A DNA stretch of 33,977 bases from Sideroxydans sp. (GTDB lineage: Bacteria > Pseudomonadota > Gammaproteobacteria > Burkholderiales > Gallionellaceae), in the NCBI GenBank assembly GCA_020053195.1, contig JAGVNQ010000078.1:1-33977 (forward strand), written 5' to 3'. Of the stretch, positions 8,893 to 17,019 are shown in pieces. The translations under genes and the position numbers were made by a program. The notes beneath the pieces are model-generated. The model was not told where the DNA came from. It saw nothing but the letters and a program-made list of their open reading frames with translations, and did not search any database. Within the stretch, counting starts at the first letter, position 1, and each line of letters begins with the position of its first letter.

Positions 8893-9972
8893 TCATTTCT
8901 CCATGTTGGTGAGCGGTAACATCACCGTGAAGCAAGTGCGTCCCGGTTCGCTTTCAAATTCGATGCTGCCCTGATGCTGGCTTACAAAATCCTGCGCCAG
9001 CGTGAGCCCCAGACCGTGGCCGTCGGGTCGGCCCGACACCAGCGGATAAAAAATCTTGTCGCGCAAATGCGCGGGAATGCCGGGGCCGTTGTCGGTGATG
9101 CTGACTTCCACCGCCAAGCGGTGGCGTTTTTTCATCAGCGTGACCTGACGCGTGATGCGCGTGCGCAGGGTGATGATGCCTTTGCCTTTCATGGCCTGCG
9201 CGGCGTTGCGCACGATGTTGAGCACGACTTGAATAAGCTGCTCTTTGTCGCCGTGCAGCTCGGGCAGGCTCAAGTCGTAATCGCGCTGAATAATCAGCCC
9301 TTCCGGCAGTTCCGCCAACACTACGCTACGCACGCGCTCCAGCACTTCATGGATATTCAGCGCACTGAAATGAGGCACGTGTTGCGGCGTGAGCAAATTT
9401 TCCATCAGCGAGCGCAAGCGGTCGGCTTCCTGAATCACCACTTGCGTGTATTCGCGCAACGCGGGTTTTTCCAGTTCCTGCTCCAGCAATTGCGCTGCGC
9501 CGCGAATGCCGCCCAGCGGGTTTTTGATCTCGTGCGCCAGATTGCGCAACAGCAAACGGTTGGCCTGCGTCTGGTCGTGCATCTGTTCTTCGCGCGCCAG
9601 TTTGAGCGGGCGGTCTATGGTGTGAAATTCCAGCAGCAGTGCATGCTGGCCGAGATGGATGGGGGTCACCGTGCAGCTCAAGTGCAGCTTGTAACCTAGC
9701 GTGTAAGTGCCCAGCATCAAGTCGTATTCGATGTGGCTGGCGTGGGTGGATAACGCCGATTGCATCGCGCCGAACAGTTGCTCGGTGTGGGTGAACGCGT
9801 GCTGCAACGGGTGTCCCAGCAGATTGCTGTGGCTCACCGCGAACAAATGTTCCGCCGCCGGATTCAAATAGGCGATGCGTGACTGCTCGTCCAGCAGGAT
9901 GACGGCGGTGGCGAGATGTTCCAGCGATGGGAGTGGGGTGGATGGCATGTCGGGAGAAGGAGCAGAAAACAT
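8893..9972 (-). CDS. ntrB: Nitrogen regulation sensor histidine kinase NtrB (NR(II))
   Basis: 359 residues, the usual size. An N-terminal PAS domain (about 18-120, AVILLDEQSRIAYLNPAAE) is followed by the HisKA domain with H147 in NLAHEIKNPLGG and the HATPase domain (NIVRNAAQAM, DNGPGIP, GHGLGL). There are no membrane segments, as expected for a cytoplasmic kinase. NtrB phosphorylates NtrC when nitrogen is low and, with PII, dephosphorylates it when nitrogen is plentiful. The start at 9972 lacks a clear ribosome-binding site; ATG 9948 is an alternative. Confidence 0.96.
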   Translation of the reverse strand: MFSAPSPDMPSTPLPSLEHLATAVILLDEQSRIAYLNPAAEHLFAVSHSNLLGHPLQHAFTHTEQLFGAMQSALSTHASHIEYDLMLGTYTLGYKLHLSCTVTPIHLGQHALLLEFHTIDRPLKLAREEQMHDQTQANRLLLRNLAHEIKNPLGGIRGAAQLLEQELEKPALREYTQVVIQEADRLRSLMENLLTPQHVPHFSALNIHEVLERVRSVVLAELPEGLIIQRDYDLSLPELHGDKEQLIQVVLNIVRNAAQAMKGKGIITLRTRITRQVTLMKKRHRLAVEVSITDNGPGIPAHLRDKIFYPLVSGRPDGHGLGLTLAQDFVSQHQGSIEFESEPGRTCFTVMLPLTNMEK

Positions 9973-9988
9973 GCCAACAGGTCAAAAC

Positions 9989-10468
9989 TTATTTGAGGTG
10001 ACTTATTTCGGATTTAAGCGCTTTGACATTATTTTCGTGCGCCGTCACTTCTTTCTGCGCATCGCTGACATTCTTTTCGTATTTTGGAACGTTGCGAAAA
10101 ACTTTTCCGTCCGCATTTTTGAAGACCTCGGGCGTGTCTTGCGCATCCTTTAATTTGGCGCGCGCTTCTTCCAGCGCCTTTTGTTCGGTGGCAAGTTCGT
10201 CTTCCAATATCTTGCGCCGCGTGTCGTCGCGTTTGGATTGGGTGGAACCGTCCACGCGGAAGTCGGAATTGTTGTTGCTCGCTTTCGGCGGTACGGGTTG
10301 CGCTGCCAGGGTGGGCAACGGTTCAAGCTGGAGTTTCTTGCCGCCTTTGATCGGCGCGCTGGAATAAGTAACGCGACCTTCGGCATCCACGCGCTTGTAA
10401 ATCTCGGCCTGTGCGACACCGGCAAAAAGAATGGCACAACTCAAAATAGAAAGACGAAAACGTTTCAT
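9989..10468 (-). CDS. Periplasmic DUF4124 domain protein with coiled coil
   Basis: 159 residues from ATG 10468, chosen because GAGG lies seven bases upstream. An N-terminal signal peptide (RLSILSCAILFAGVAQA) precedes a DUF4124 segment (IYKRVDAEGRVTYSSAP). The second half is a long, charged helix rich in Glu, Lys and Ala (ELATEQKALEEARAKLKDAQ), probably a coiled coil. The function is unknown. It sits between glnA and ntrB on the same strand and may be read into ntrBC, but nothing ties it to nitrogen control beyond position. Confidence 0.8.
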   Translation of the reverse strand: MKRFRLSILSCAILFAGVAQAEIYKRVDAEGRVTYSSAPIKGGKKLQLEPLPTLAAQPVPPKASNNNSDFRVDGSTQSKRDDTRRKILEDELATEQKALEEARAKLKDAQDTPEVFKNADGKVFRNVPKYEKNVSDAQKEVTAHENNVKALKSEISHLK

Positions 10469-10526
10469 GGTCATACCTCGCAACTCGTTGTGCAGAGTAT
10501 AGGTTAAGCCTTGTCAGGAAACAAAC

Positions 10527-10671
10527 GTGGTCGCCTCCCAAAATCCAAATTTCGTCGCAATACTGCGTTGCTCACAAAAAATTACTCCTTACATATTTGA
10601 CATATGCTGCGTCGAAATTTTTTGTTCGCGCCTTGTCTTGCTTAGAACTTTGAATTTTGGGAGGCGACCAC
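10527..10671. repeat. MITE-like element with GTGGTCGCC inverted ends
   Basis: The ends are inverted repeats of 23 bp with one mismatch. The outer 18 (GTGGTCGCCTCCCAAAAT at 10527-10544) are perfect against 10654-10671. The 145-bp body is AT-rich with no credible ORF. It lies between the glnA terminator and the DUF4124 gene. No clear target-site duplication was found. Only one copy is seen here. Confidence 0.8.
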
Positions 10672-10676
10672 ACAAT

Positions 10677-10707
10677 AAAAAACGGAGCCGCGAAGGCCCC
10701 GTTTTTT
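10677..10707 (-). terminator. Rho-independent terminator of glnA
   Basis: Read on the minus strand, ACGGGGCC-TTCGC-GGCTCCGT forms an eight-pair stem with one mismatch, flanked by A and T runs. It starts 18 bases past the glnA stop, and the opposite A run could let it work both ways. Confidence 0.88.
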
Positions 10708-10724
10708 ATGCCATCCAGAACAAC

Positions 10725-12140
10725 TTAGAGGCTGTAATACATGTCGAACTCGACCGGGTGGGTCGTCATGCGGATGCGGTTCACATCGTCCATCTTCAGG
10801 GCGATGTAAGCGTCGATGAAGTCGCTGGAGAACACACCACCACGGGTCAGGAACTCGCGGTCTTTGTCCAGTGCGGCCAAGGCTTCATCCAACGATGCAC
10901 AAACGGTTGGGATCTTCGCATCTTCTTCCGGCGGCAAGTCATACAGGTTTTTGTCGGCAGGATCGCCGGGGTGAATCTTGTTCTGGATACCGTCCAGACC
11001 GGCCATCAACAGCGCGGCGAAGCACAGGTACGGGTTGGCGGAAGGATCGGGGAAACGGGTTTCGATGCGGCGTGCCTTGTCGCTGGTGACGTGAGGAATG
11101 CGGATCGAAGCGGAACGATTCTTGGCCGAGTACGCCAACTTCACCGGTGCTTCGTAGTGCGGAACCAGACGCTTGTAGGAGTTGGTGCCGGGGTTGGTGA
11201 TCGCGTTCAGCGCCTTGGCGTGTTTGATGATACCGCCGATGTAATACAGCGCGGTCTCGGACAGTCCGGCATAGCCGTTACCGGCGAAAGTGTTCTTGCC
11301 GTCTTTCCAGATGGACTGGTGAACGTGCATGCCGGAACCGTTGTCGCCAACGATGGGCTTGGGCATGAAGGTCGCGGTCTTGCCGTATTGGTGTGCAACG
11401 TTCTGCACCACGTACTTCAGGGTTTGTGTCCAGTCGGCGCGTTTTACCAGCGTGTTAAACATGGTGCCCAGTTCGCATTGACCGGCATTGGCCACTTCGT
11501 GGTGGTGAACTTCGACCGGGATGCCGATTTCTTCCAGCGCCAAGCACATGGCGGCGCGGATGTCGTTCAGGCTATCAACGGGAGGAACGGGGAAATAGCC
11601 GCCCTTCACGGTAGGACGGTGGCCGGTGTTGCCGCCATCAAAATCGTGGCCGGTTGACCATGCGCCTTCTTCCGAATTGACCTTGACGGAGCAGCCGGAC
11701 ATGTCGATTTTCCATTGCACGGAATCGAAAATGAAAAATTCGGGTTCCGGGCCGAAGTAGGCGGTGTCGCCCACGCCGGTGGACTTCAGGTAGGCTTCGG
11801 CGCGTTTGGCGATGGAACGCGGGTCGCGGTCGTAGCCTTTGCCGTCGGTCGGCTCGATCACGTCGCAGGCCAACACGATGGTGGGTTCGTCGTAGAACGG
11901 ATCAACGTAAACGGAATCTGGATCCGGCAGCAACAGCATGTCGGAAGCTTGAATGCCTTTCCAGCCGGAGATGGAAGAACCGTCGAAAGCGTGGCCGCTT
12001 TCAAACTTGTCGGCATCGAAGTGAGAAACAGGCACGCCTACGTGCTGTTCTTTGCCCTTGGTGTCGGTGAAACGCAGATCGACGAATTTGATACCTTGTT
12101 CTTTGATCAGTTTCAGAACGTCGGCGGCTGTTTTAGACAT
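10725..12140 (-). CDS. glnA: Type I glutamine synthetase
   Basis: 471 residues from ATG 12140, which has GGGAG seven bases upstream; an in-frame ATG five codons earlier has none. It makes glutamine from glutamate, ammonia and ATP as a cytoplasmic dodecamer. Visible family signatures are [15 protein letters not shown] near the N-terminus, [22 protein letters not shown], the glutamate/ATP loop [16 protein letters not shown], and the adenylylation loop NLYDLPPEE with Tyr near residue 400. The adenylylation Tyr implies GlnE control. The promoter region carries a sigma-54 element and an NtrC-type box, so transcription should rise under nitrogen limitation. It has its own terminator. Confidence 0.98.
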   Translation of the reverse strand: MSKTAADVLKLIKEQGIKFVDLRFTDTKGKEQHVGVPVSHFDADKFESGHAFDGSSISGWKGIQASDMLLLPDPDSVYVDPFYDEPTIVLACDVIEPTDGKGYDRDPRSIAKRAEAYLKSTGVGDTAYFGPEPEFFIFDSVQWKIDMSGCSVKVNSEEGAWSTGHDFDGGNTGHRPTVKGGYFPVPPVDSLNDIRAAMCLALEEIGIPVEVHHHEVANAGQCELGTMFNTLVKRADWTQTLKYVVQNVAHQYGKTATFMPKPIVGDNGSGMHVHQSIWKDGKNTFAGNGYAGLSETALYYIGGIIKHAKALNAITNPGTNSYKRLVPHYEAPVKLAYSAKNRSASIRIPHVTSDKARRIETRFPDPSANPYLCFAALLMAGLDGIQNKIHPGDPADKNLYDLPPEEDAKIPTVCASLDEALAALDKDREFLTRGGVFSSDFIDAYIALKMDDVNRIRMTTHPVEFDMYYSL

Positions 12141-12215
12141 ACTCGAATCTCCCATTTAAAAAATATAACGAAGCTGTTTGATGAAACGAAGCGATTGATG
12201 AAACATGCCTGATAC

Positions 12216-12231
12216 AGCAGAAAATGTGCCA
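12216..12231 (-). promoter_or_regulatory. Sigma-54 promoter of glnA
   Basis: On the minus strand the sequence is TGGCAC-ATTTT-CTGCT. The -24 element is perfect and GG and GC are spaced as in the TGGCAC-N5-TTGCA consensus, with one -12 mismatch. It lies about 75 bases upstream of the glnA ATG, predicting a leader of about 65 nt. Confidence 0.8.
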
Positions 12232-12300
12232 TCACCCTGAATCCTGCAAGACGCGCATTGTGCCATATTTGCATGGTGGCGGGGCTTGCAAAGCGCGCCC

Positions 12301-12327
12301 AAAAATGGGGCGCAAACAAGCCGCCCC
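12301..12327 (-). terminator. Terminator of the CDF transporter gene
   Basis: On the minus strand GGGGCG-GCTTGTTTG-CGCCCC is followed by ATTTTT, a stem-loop with a short T run just after the CDF stop. It lies between the glnA enhancer-like box and the glnA promoter. Confidence 0.65.
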
Positions 12328-12342
12328 GCACTAATCTGGTGC
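12328..12342. promoter_or_regulatory. NtrC-type binding box upstream of glnA
   Basis: GCAC-TAATCTG-GTGC matches the NtrC core GCAC-N7-GTGC exactly. It is centred about 130 bp upstream of the predicted glnA start of transcription, a normal enhancer distance, and overlaps the last codons of the CDF gene. A weaker half-matching site lies at 12249-12263. Confidence 0.65.
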
Positions 12343-13506
12343 GCCGCCTTGGTAAACCTTGATGCGGCGGAAATAGAGGTCGTCCGCCGCAATGGCGGCA
12401 CATCGGCTGCGCCAGGTCTCAAGATCTACCGGGCAATCGAACAAAATTTCCGCCTCGATCTTGCCTTCCAGATAATGCAATACGATGCGCGCGGAAGCGG
12501 GCAGGTTTTCGCCCAAACGCTGGTGCAGATGCGCCAGCAACAGGTGGCGCTGCGGCAACTTGGCATTGGGTTTGGCCAGCGCGTCGTCTTCCGAGTCAAT
12601 ATGCACCATCACATCCAGCACGTGATGCGCTTTCAACACCGCCGCGCGCGCGGCTTCCGCGATGTAGTGCCCTTCAGAAACGCTGATTTTCGGATCGACG
12701 ATGATGTGCGCGTCAACCAGCGCGTTGTCCGCCATTTTTCGCGTGCGCAATTCGTGCAAGCCCTTCACGCCGGGCACGGCTTTTAACGTATTGCGTATCG
12801 CGCGCACTTCCTTTTCATCCAGCCCGGTATCCACCAGTTCCAGCATGGCATCGCGTGCGAACTGAATACCCATGTAAGCAATCATCACCCCCACCACGGC
12901 GGCGGCGACCAGATCGAGAAAAGTGTAGCCCAGCAAATTGCCGACGATGCCGATAATCACCACCAGCGAGGAAGCGGCATCCGAACGCGCGTGCCAGGCA
13001 TTCGCCACCAGCATCTGCGAGCGCACGCGCTGCGCCACCGCCAGCATGTAGCGGAACATGCCTTCCTTGGCGGCCAGCGCGGCAATGGCCACCCACAACG
13101 TAAACGGCTGCACGGCCTGCACTTGTTCGGGATGTTGCAAACGCATCCCGGCAGCGATGAGCAAACCGATGCCCAACGCGGCGAGGCTGGCACCCAGAAT
13201 CAGCGAGGCCGCAGTTTCGATGCGCGCGTGGCCGTAAGGATGATCGGCATCGGCGTGCTTGTTGCCGTGACGGTTGGCGAACAGCACCAGCACATCGGAA
13301 ACCAAATCGGCCAGCGAATGCAAGCCGTCCGCCATCAGCGACTGCGACTTGCCAAAAAATCCCGCCAGCAACTGCATCACCGTCAAGCCCAGATTGATGA
13401 AAATGCTCACCCAAGTGCTTTTGCGCGCGGCGGCGAAGCGCACCGGATGCGCCGGTTCAAACGCGGCGGAGATGTCGTGCGGTTGGGGATGCGTGTGATT
13501 TTTCAT
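12331..13506 (-). CDS. Cation diffusion facilitator (CDF) metal exporter with extended C-terminus
   Basis: 391 residues from ATG 13506. The transmembrane half (about 30-220) has the metal-site helices LMADGLHSLADLVSD (H63, D67) and ANAWHARSDAASS, the two HxxxD-type sites of CDF proteins, plus HPYGHARIETAASL. A cytoplasmic dimerisation domain follows (AVPGVKGLHELRTRKM to MVHIDSED). About 80 more residues after this (LPQRHLLLAHLHQRL onward) make it longer than the usual 300. It should export Zn, Fe, Co or similar divalent metals; the substrate cannot be assigned. It is divergent from the rhodanese gene. Confidence 0.92.
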   Translation of the reverse strand: MKNHTHPQPHDISAAFEPAHPVRFAAARKSTWVSIFINLGLTVMQLLAGFFGKSQSLMADGLHSLADLVSDVLVLFANRHGNKHADADHPYGHARIETAASLILGASLAALGIGLLIAAGMRLQHPEQVQAVQPFTLWVAIAALAAKEGMFRYMLAVAQRVRSQMLVANAWHARSDAASSLVVIIGIVGNLLGYTFLDLVAAAVVGVMIAYMGIQFARDAMLELVDTGLDEKEVRAIRNTLKAVPGVKGLHELRTRKMADNALVDAHIIVDPKISVSEGHYIAEAARAAVLKAHHVLDVMVHIDSEDDALAKPNAKLPQRHLLLAHLHQRLGENLPASARIVLHYLEGKIEAEILFDCPVDLETWRSRCAAIAADDLYFRRIKVYQGGAPD

Positions 13507-13552
13507 CTTCGTTGGGATAGTATGCAGACGTGCGGTGCAGCATAGCACTTGC

Positions 13553-13570
13553 ATGTTAAACGTTAAACAT
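13553..13570. promoter_or_regulatory. Interrupted palindrome in the CDF/rhodanese divergent gap
   Basis: ATGTT-A-AACGTT-A-AACAT is palindromic apart from the two single A positions. It sits 12 bases before the rhodanese ATG and 47 bases from the divergent CDF start. It could be an operator; no regulator is identified. Confidence 0.4.
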
Positions 13571-13581
13571 AGGTAAAGAAA

Positions 13582-14034
13582 ATGGGAAAGATCACGGAAA
13601 TACTGAATGCCGCGCAACAGCGCGCCAAAGAATTAAACCTGCCGTATGAAGGCGCGCTCACGCCGCAAGAGGCTTACGAACTCATGGTTTCCGCGCCCGG
13701 CGCAAAACTGGTGGATGTGCGTACCCGCGCCGAGATCGACTGGGTCGGCAAAGTGCCGGGCGCGGTGGAAATCGAATGGCTGAATTACCCCGGCATGAAG
13801 CCGAATCCGAATTTTATGGCCGCCTTGGAGCAACAGGTGGATAAAGAATCGCTGGTGATGTTTTTGTGCCGCAGCGCCCACCGCTCGCACGCGGCCGCCG
13901 CGATTGCCACCCAAGCCGGATACGCTGATTGCTACAACATTCTGCAAGGCTTCGAAGGTGACAAAACGCCCGCCAACCAGCGCAACAGCTTGAACGGCTG
14001 GAAGAAGGCCGGGTTGCCTTGGGAACAAAGCTAG
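13582..14034 (+). CDS. Rhodanese-like domain protein
   Basis: 150 residues made of one rhodanese domain with a short helical N-terminus. KLVDVRTRAEIDWVGKVPGA and the catalytic loop FLCRSAHRSHAAA (C96) are typical, so sulfur transfer through a Cys persulfide is plausible. There is no signal peptide, so it is cytoplasmic. The C-terminal GWKKAGLPWEQS is common in proteobacterial single-domain rhodaneses. The physiological acceptor is unknown. ATG 13582 follows AGGTAAAGAAA. Confidence 0.92.
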   Translation: MGKITEILNAAQQRAKELNLPYEGALTPQEAYELMVSAPGAKLVDVRTRAEIDWVGKVPGAVEIEWLNYPGMKPNPNFMAALEQQVDKESLVMFLCRSAHRSHAAAAIATQAGYADCYNILQGFEGDKTPANQRNSLNGWKKAGLPWEQS

Positions 14035-14057
14035 AGAGAAGCTTTCACAGGGTTTCG

Positions 14058-14101
14058 TAGGTCGGGTTTCAACCCGACAAGTCGGGCTAAAGCCCGACCT
14101 A
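14058..14101. repeat. 44-bp palindromic repeat, family A copy 2
   Basis: Reverse complement of the 1877-1920 copy with one central mismatch. Its right end provides the TAG stop of uppP on the minus strand. It lies between the convergent rhodanese and uppP genes, where it could end both transcripts. Confidence 0.9.
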
Positions 14102-14926
14102 CGCAGCCGACCAACTCACCGCGCCGCTGTACGCGGTCAGCAACACAATCACTCCAAACACAATCCGATACCACGCAAACACGGTGAAATCGTGGCGGCT
14201 GATGTAGCGCAGCAGGCCGCGCACGGCGATGAAGGCGCTGATGAACGAGGCGATGGAGCCGACCAGAAAAATGCCGAGATCGTCGGCGTGAAACTGATCG
14301 CGGTATTTCACCACTTCATACAACGTCGCCATGGTCAGCGTGGGGATGGCGAGGAAGAAAGAAAACTCCGTGGCCGCTTTGCGCGAAAGGCCAAAAAACA
14401 AACCGCCGATAATGGTCGCGCCCGAACGCGAAGTGCCGGGAATCAACGCCAAGGCTTGCGCCAAGCCCATCTTCAGCGCGTCTTTCCAGTGCATGTCGTC
14501 CACGCTTTCGATTGTCACCGTGTGCGTGCGTTTTTCCGCCCACAGAATAATGAAGCCGCCGATGATGAAGGCCAGTGCCACCGGCACGGGCGAGAACAAA
14601 TTCGCTTTAATCATCTTGCCGAAGATCAAGCCCAAAATCGCCAGCGGCAAAAACGCGATGAACAAATTGAAAGTGAAACGCTGTGCGCCTTCCTGTTTCT
14701 GCATCAAGCCCGATGTCACCGAAACCAACTTGGCGCGGTATTCCCAGCACACCGCCAGAATCGCCGCGAACTGAATCACGATCTCGAATACCTTGCCGCG
14801 CTCGTCGTTGAAATTGAGCAAATCACCGACCAGAATCAAATGCCCGGTGGAAGAAATCGGCAGGAATTCGGTAAGACCTTCGACGATGCCGAGAATGGCG
14901 GCTTTAAGCAGCAGGATGATGTCCAT
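14099..14926 (-). CDS. uppP: Undecaprenyl-diphosphatase UppP (BacA)
   Basis: 275 residues, an integral membrane protein with about eight hydrophobic segments. The family active-site motifs are present: [17 protein letters not shown] at residues 16-32 and [13 protein letters not shown] in the middle. It dephosphorylates undecaprenyl pyrophosphate, recycling the lipid carrier for peptidoglycan and O-antigen synthesis, and can raise bacitracin resistance. ATG 14926 is preceded by TTTAGGTAAATTT. Its stop codon is supplied by the family A repeat. Confidence 0.97.
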   Translation of the reverse strand: MDIILLLKAAILGIVEGLTEFLPISSTGHLILVGDLLNFNDERGKVFEIVIQFAAILAVCWEYRAKLVSVTSGLMQKQEGAQRFTFNLFIAFLPLAILGLIFGKMIKANLFSPVPVALAFIIGGFIILWAEKRTHTVTIESVDDMHWKDALKMGLAQALALIPGTSRSGATIIGGLFFGLSRKAATEFSFFLAIPTLTMATLYEVVKYRDQFHADDLGIFLVGSIASFISAFIAVRGLLRYISRHDFTVFAWYRIVFGVIVLLTAYSGAVSWSAA

Positions 14927-14949
14927 AAATTTACCTAAAAAATTCAGCC

Positions 14950-15073
14950 GTCATTCCGGCGCAGGCCGGAATCCAGCAATAAAAAAATTCCGCGCAGCGG
15001 ACAAAGCCAAGATGTTGTCCCGCTTGCGCGGGAAATTTGTATTTAACCGGATTCCGGCCTGCGCCGGAATGAC
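14950..15073. repeat. GTCATTCCGGC repeat, family C copy 3
   Basis: GTCATTCCGGCGCAGGCCGG at the left and the mirrored CCGGCCTGCGCCGGAATGAC at the right, about 124 bp. It overlaps the 3' end of the DUF1289 gene and reaches to within 25 bp of uppP. Confidence 0.9.
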
Positions 15074-15246
15074 GTGTTGGCGATACGTTGGTTGACCCGG
15101 CAACGATCCTCGTCGCTCATTTCCACCCAGCGCGTGACTTCGTCGAACGTGCGCAGGCAATCGCGGCAGACTTCATCGCCCAGCGCTGTGGAGCAATGGC
15201 CGGTACACGGGCATTCGGCGGTGATTTCGGAAACAGCAGCTTGCAT
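15043..15246 (-). CDS. DUF1289 Cys-rich small protein
   Basis: 67 residues from ATG 15246, chosen over GTG 15252 because GGGAAG lies eight bases upstream. The DUF1289 core is CPCTGHCSTALGDEVCRDC followed by LRTFDEVTRWVEMSDEDR, with Cys pairs that probably bind a metal. The role is unknown. The last ten or so residues (SFRRRPESG) and the stop come from the family C repeat, so the native end was probably at or just after RIAN. It starts three bases after the SEC-C gene stop. Confidence 0.82.
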   Translation of the reverse strand: MQAAVSEITAECPCTGHCSTALGDEVCRDCLRTFDEVTRWVEMSDEDRCRVNQRIANTSFRRRPESG

Positions 15247-15248
15247 GC

Positions 15249-16205
15249 TCACTGCTTCCCGTTTTCGTCGGCGTGTTGGCTTTCGCCGTTGGCCACCGCT
15301 TCAAAAAATTCCAGCAGCGTGATTTTTTCTTCGGAATGATTAAAGGTTAAATGTTCGAGCCAGAAGCGCGCTCTGTTTTGCGCCCGCTCATGATCGCCCT
15401 GACCGATCAGCATGGACACCTCCAGATGCGGCAACGCGGGATCATCCGGCACGAGCTGGCGCAAGGTTTCAAACAACACCCACGCCTTCGCGTATTCCTT
15501 GCTGTCGATCAAAATACAGCACTGCCGCTGCATCACGGCGGAGCGCAATTTCAGGTTGGCCGCAGCCAAGCCGATTTCGATCATGCGCGCTTTCTGCTGC
15601 GCATTTCCCAAGCGGTCATAACACGCCAGCAAACTGTTAAAGCAATGTTCGGAACGCTCGTCCAACTGGTCGATGTGTGCAAACAACCCTTCCAGCAATT
15701 TCACCACATCCAACACGCGCCCCTGTTCCATCCACGTTTCCGCCACAAACCCCAACCCCTCCGGCGGCAATTCTGAATAGGGCAAATCGGCAAACTGCTG
15801 CGGTGACAACGCATCCAGCACATGCGGCAACATGCTCAGAAAAAACATGCTGACTTCGGCATGCGCGGCCTTGGCGCAGCAATCCTGAAAATTGCGTTTG
15901 GAATCGCAAGGGCAGCACGCATCGGGTTGCAATTCGGGCAGCGGACGCGGCAAATAATGGTTGCCCGGCAGCGGAGTTTGATCCCAGATGTGGCGCGAGA
16001 ACGCCGAAATAAAACTGCGCAACTCATCCGCATCAGACGCGAAGCGCTGGAAAAAATGCGGAGCCATACTGACCGCATGTTTGCGAAACCAGGCCAGAAA
16101 ATCGTCCGCATTTTCCCGCTGCAAAATTACCACGGCACATTGCCTCAGCAACAGCTCAAGCTCTTTCTCGGACGGATCGACAAAATGAATTTCTTGGGTA
16201 GTCAT
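15249..16205 (-). CDS. SEC-C motif protein with helical repeat region
   Basis: 318 residues from ATG 16205. A SEC-C type zinc motif is around residues 96-109 (CCPCDSKRNFQDCC). The second half is alpha-helical with a TPR-like look (RVLDVVKLLEGLFAHIDQL, KAWVLFETLRQLVPDDPALP). SEC-C motifs are found at the SecA C-terminus and in many unrelated proteins, so this does not define a function. It lies between ykgJ (29 bases upstream) and the DUF1289 gene, so the three may form an operon of small metal-binding proteins. Confidence 0.72.
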   Translation of the reverse strand: MTTQEIHFVDPSEKELELLLRQCAVVILQRENADDFLAWFRKHAVSMAPHFFQRFASDADELRSFISAFSRHIWDQTPLPGNHYLPRPLPELQPDACCPCDSKRNFQDCCAKAAHAEVSMFFLSMLPHVLDALSPQQFADLPYSELPPEGLGFVAETWMEQGRVLDVVKLLEGLFAHIDQLDERSEHCFNSLLACYDRLGNAQQKARMIEIGLAAANLKLRSAVMQRQCCILIDSKEYAKAWVLFETLRQLVPDDPALPHLEVSMLIGQGDHERAQNRARFWLEHLTFNHSEEKITLLEFFEAVANGESQHADENGKQ

Positions 16206-16234
16206 GCAAGGTAAGGAAAAAATTGAGTGCGCGA

Positions 16235-16495
16235 TTATACCGACGGCGCGGTGGCAAGCTCCAACTGATTCAGCCACGCCAGCGCCTGCTCGCGCGACTC
16301 GCCGCACATTTCCGCAGAAGGCCGTAAACCCGCACAGAAGGCAGGGCGTTCCGGCTTGCCGAAAACCTTGCAGCGCTCGTCCGCATCAAGCTGCACGCAA
16401 CGCACCCCGGCAGGTTTGCCGTGTGGCATGCCGGGTAGCGGAGAAGTGATGGAGGGCGCGGTGCAGCAGGCGGCGCAGTGGGGGCGGCAGTTCAT
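16235..16495 (-). CDS. ykgJ: YkgJ family cysteine-cluster protein
   Basis: 86 residues, complete for the short YkgJ class. The Cys cluster [43 protein letters not shown] is the family pattern (CxxxCxxCC with later Cys), believed to bind zinc or an iron-sulfur centre. The function is not established. A 13-codon copy of its 5' end is found 440 bp away at 16934-16972, on the other side of the antitoxin gene. Confidence 0.9.
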   Translation of the reverse strand: MNCRPHCAACCTAPSITSPLPGMPHGKPAGVRCVQLDADERCKVFGKPERPAFCAGLRPSAEMCGESREQALAWLNQLELATAPSV

Positions 16496-16587
16496 GGGGT
16501 GGGATTATATCGCCAGCTCGGATGCCGATTTGATTGCCCCATATAGCCGCAGGCAGCAAATCCGGACGGCGGCAATCGAATTCACCC

Positions 16588-16608
16588 TGTGCGTAAAACT
16601 GACGCACA
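16588..16608. promoter_or_regulatory. Palindrome upstream of the DUF1778 antitoxin
   Basis: TGTGCGT-AAAACTG-ACGCACA is a perfect seven-base inverted repeat 32 bases before the antitoxin ATG. It is a candidate operator for autorepression, as is usual for ribbon-helix-helix antitoxins. Confidence 0.5.
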
Positions 16609-16640
16609 ATACTCACATCGGCATATCGGGAGTAACAGCC

Positions 16641-16907
16641 ATGTCAGCAAGCATTACTAATGAATCATCGCGAATCAGTTTGCGCACCAGCGCCGAAACC
16701 AAAGCCTTGATCGAATGCGCTGCCGCGTTGATGGGGACGACCGTATCCGCCTTCATGTTGCAGAACGCCTTCGAAGCGGCGCGGCGCGTGGTGTCGGACT
16801 ACGACACGCTCATGCTCACCCAGCGCGACTTTGAGGCGTTTGCCTCATCTGTGGAAAAGCCGCCCAAACCAAAAGCCGCATTGCGCAAACTCATGGCGCG
16901 CCGGTAA
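16641..16907 (+). CDS. DUF1778 (TacA-like) antitoxin without a visible toxin
   Basis: 88 residues. The N-terminal ribbon-helix-helix shape is SRISLRTSAETKALIECAAA with LMGTTVSAFMLQNAFEAARRV, the DUF1778 family pattern. The C-terminal tail (LTQRDFEAFASSVEKPPKPK) is the region that neutralises the GNAT acetyltransferase toxin in TacAT pairs. The toxin gene normally follows at once; here the next 140 bases hold only a ykgJ remnant and the methyltransferase promoter. It is therefore an orphan antitoxin or the leftover of a pair. ATG 16641 is preceded by GGGAGTAACAGCC. Confidence 0.82.
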   Translation: MSASITNESSRISLRTSAETKALIECAAALMGTTVSAFMLQNAFEAARRVVSDYDTLMLTQRDFEAFASSVEKPPKPKAALRKLMARR

Positions 16908-16933
16908 ACGTTGGAGTCATCCAGCCAGCTTGA

Positions 16934-16972
16934 CTAGCAGGCGGCGCAGTTGGGTCGGCAAATCAAGGACAT
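16934..16972 (-). pseudogene. Remnant of the ykgJ 5' end
   Basis: On the minus strand this reads ATG, then codons for SLICRPNCAAC, then TAG. CRPNCAAC corresponds to CRPHCAAC at the start of ykgJ (16235-16495), and the DNA keeps AGCAGGCGGCGCAGT in both. It has the same orientation as ykgJ and only the first dozen codons. It lies between the antitoxin and the methyltransferase and forms the left edge of the restriction block. Confidence 0.7.
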
Positions 16973-17019
16973 GGGTTTAAGCGTTAAAAATTGATTGACT
17001 GGTAATTCATGATGCCATA

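Noticed and set aside
10527-11657. Long plus-strand open frame opposite glnA
   Set aside because: It lies opposite the highly conserved glnA gene, begins inside the repeat element and matches no family; it reflects GC-rich codon use on the other strand.
12243-12268. Second TGGCAC hexamer upstream of glnA as a sigma-54 promoter
   Set aside because: The GG to GC distance is wrong on either reading, while the element at 12216-12231 has the exact spacing.
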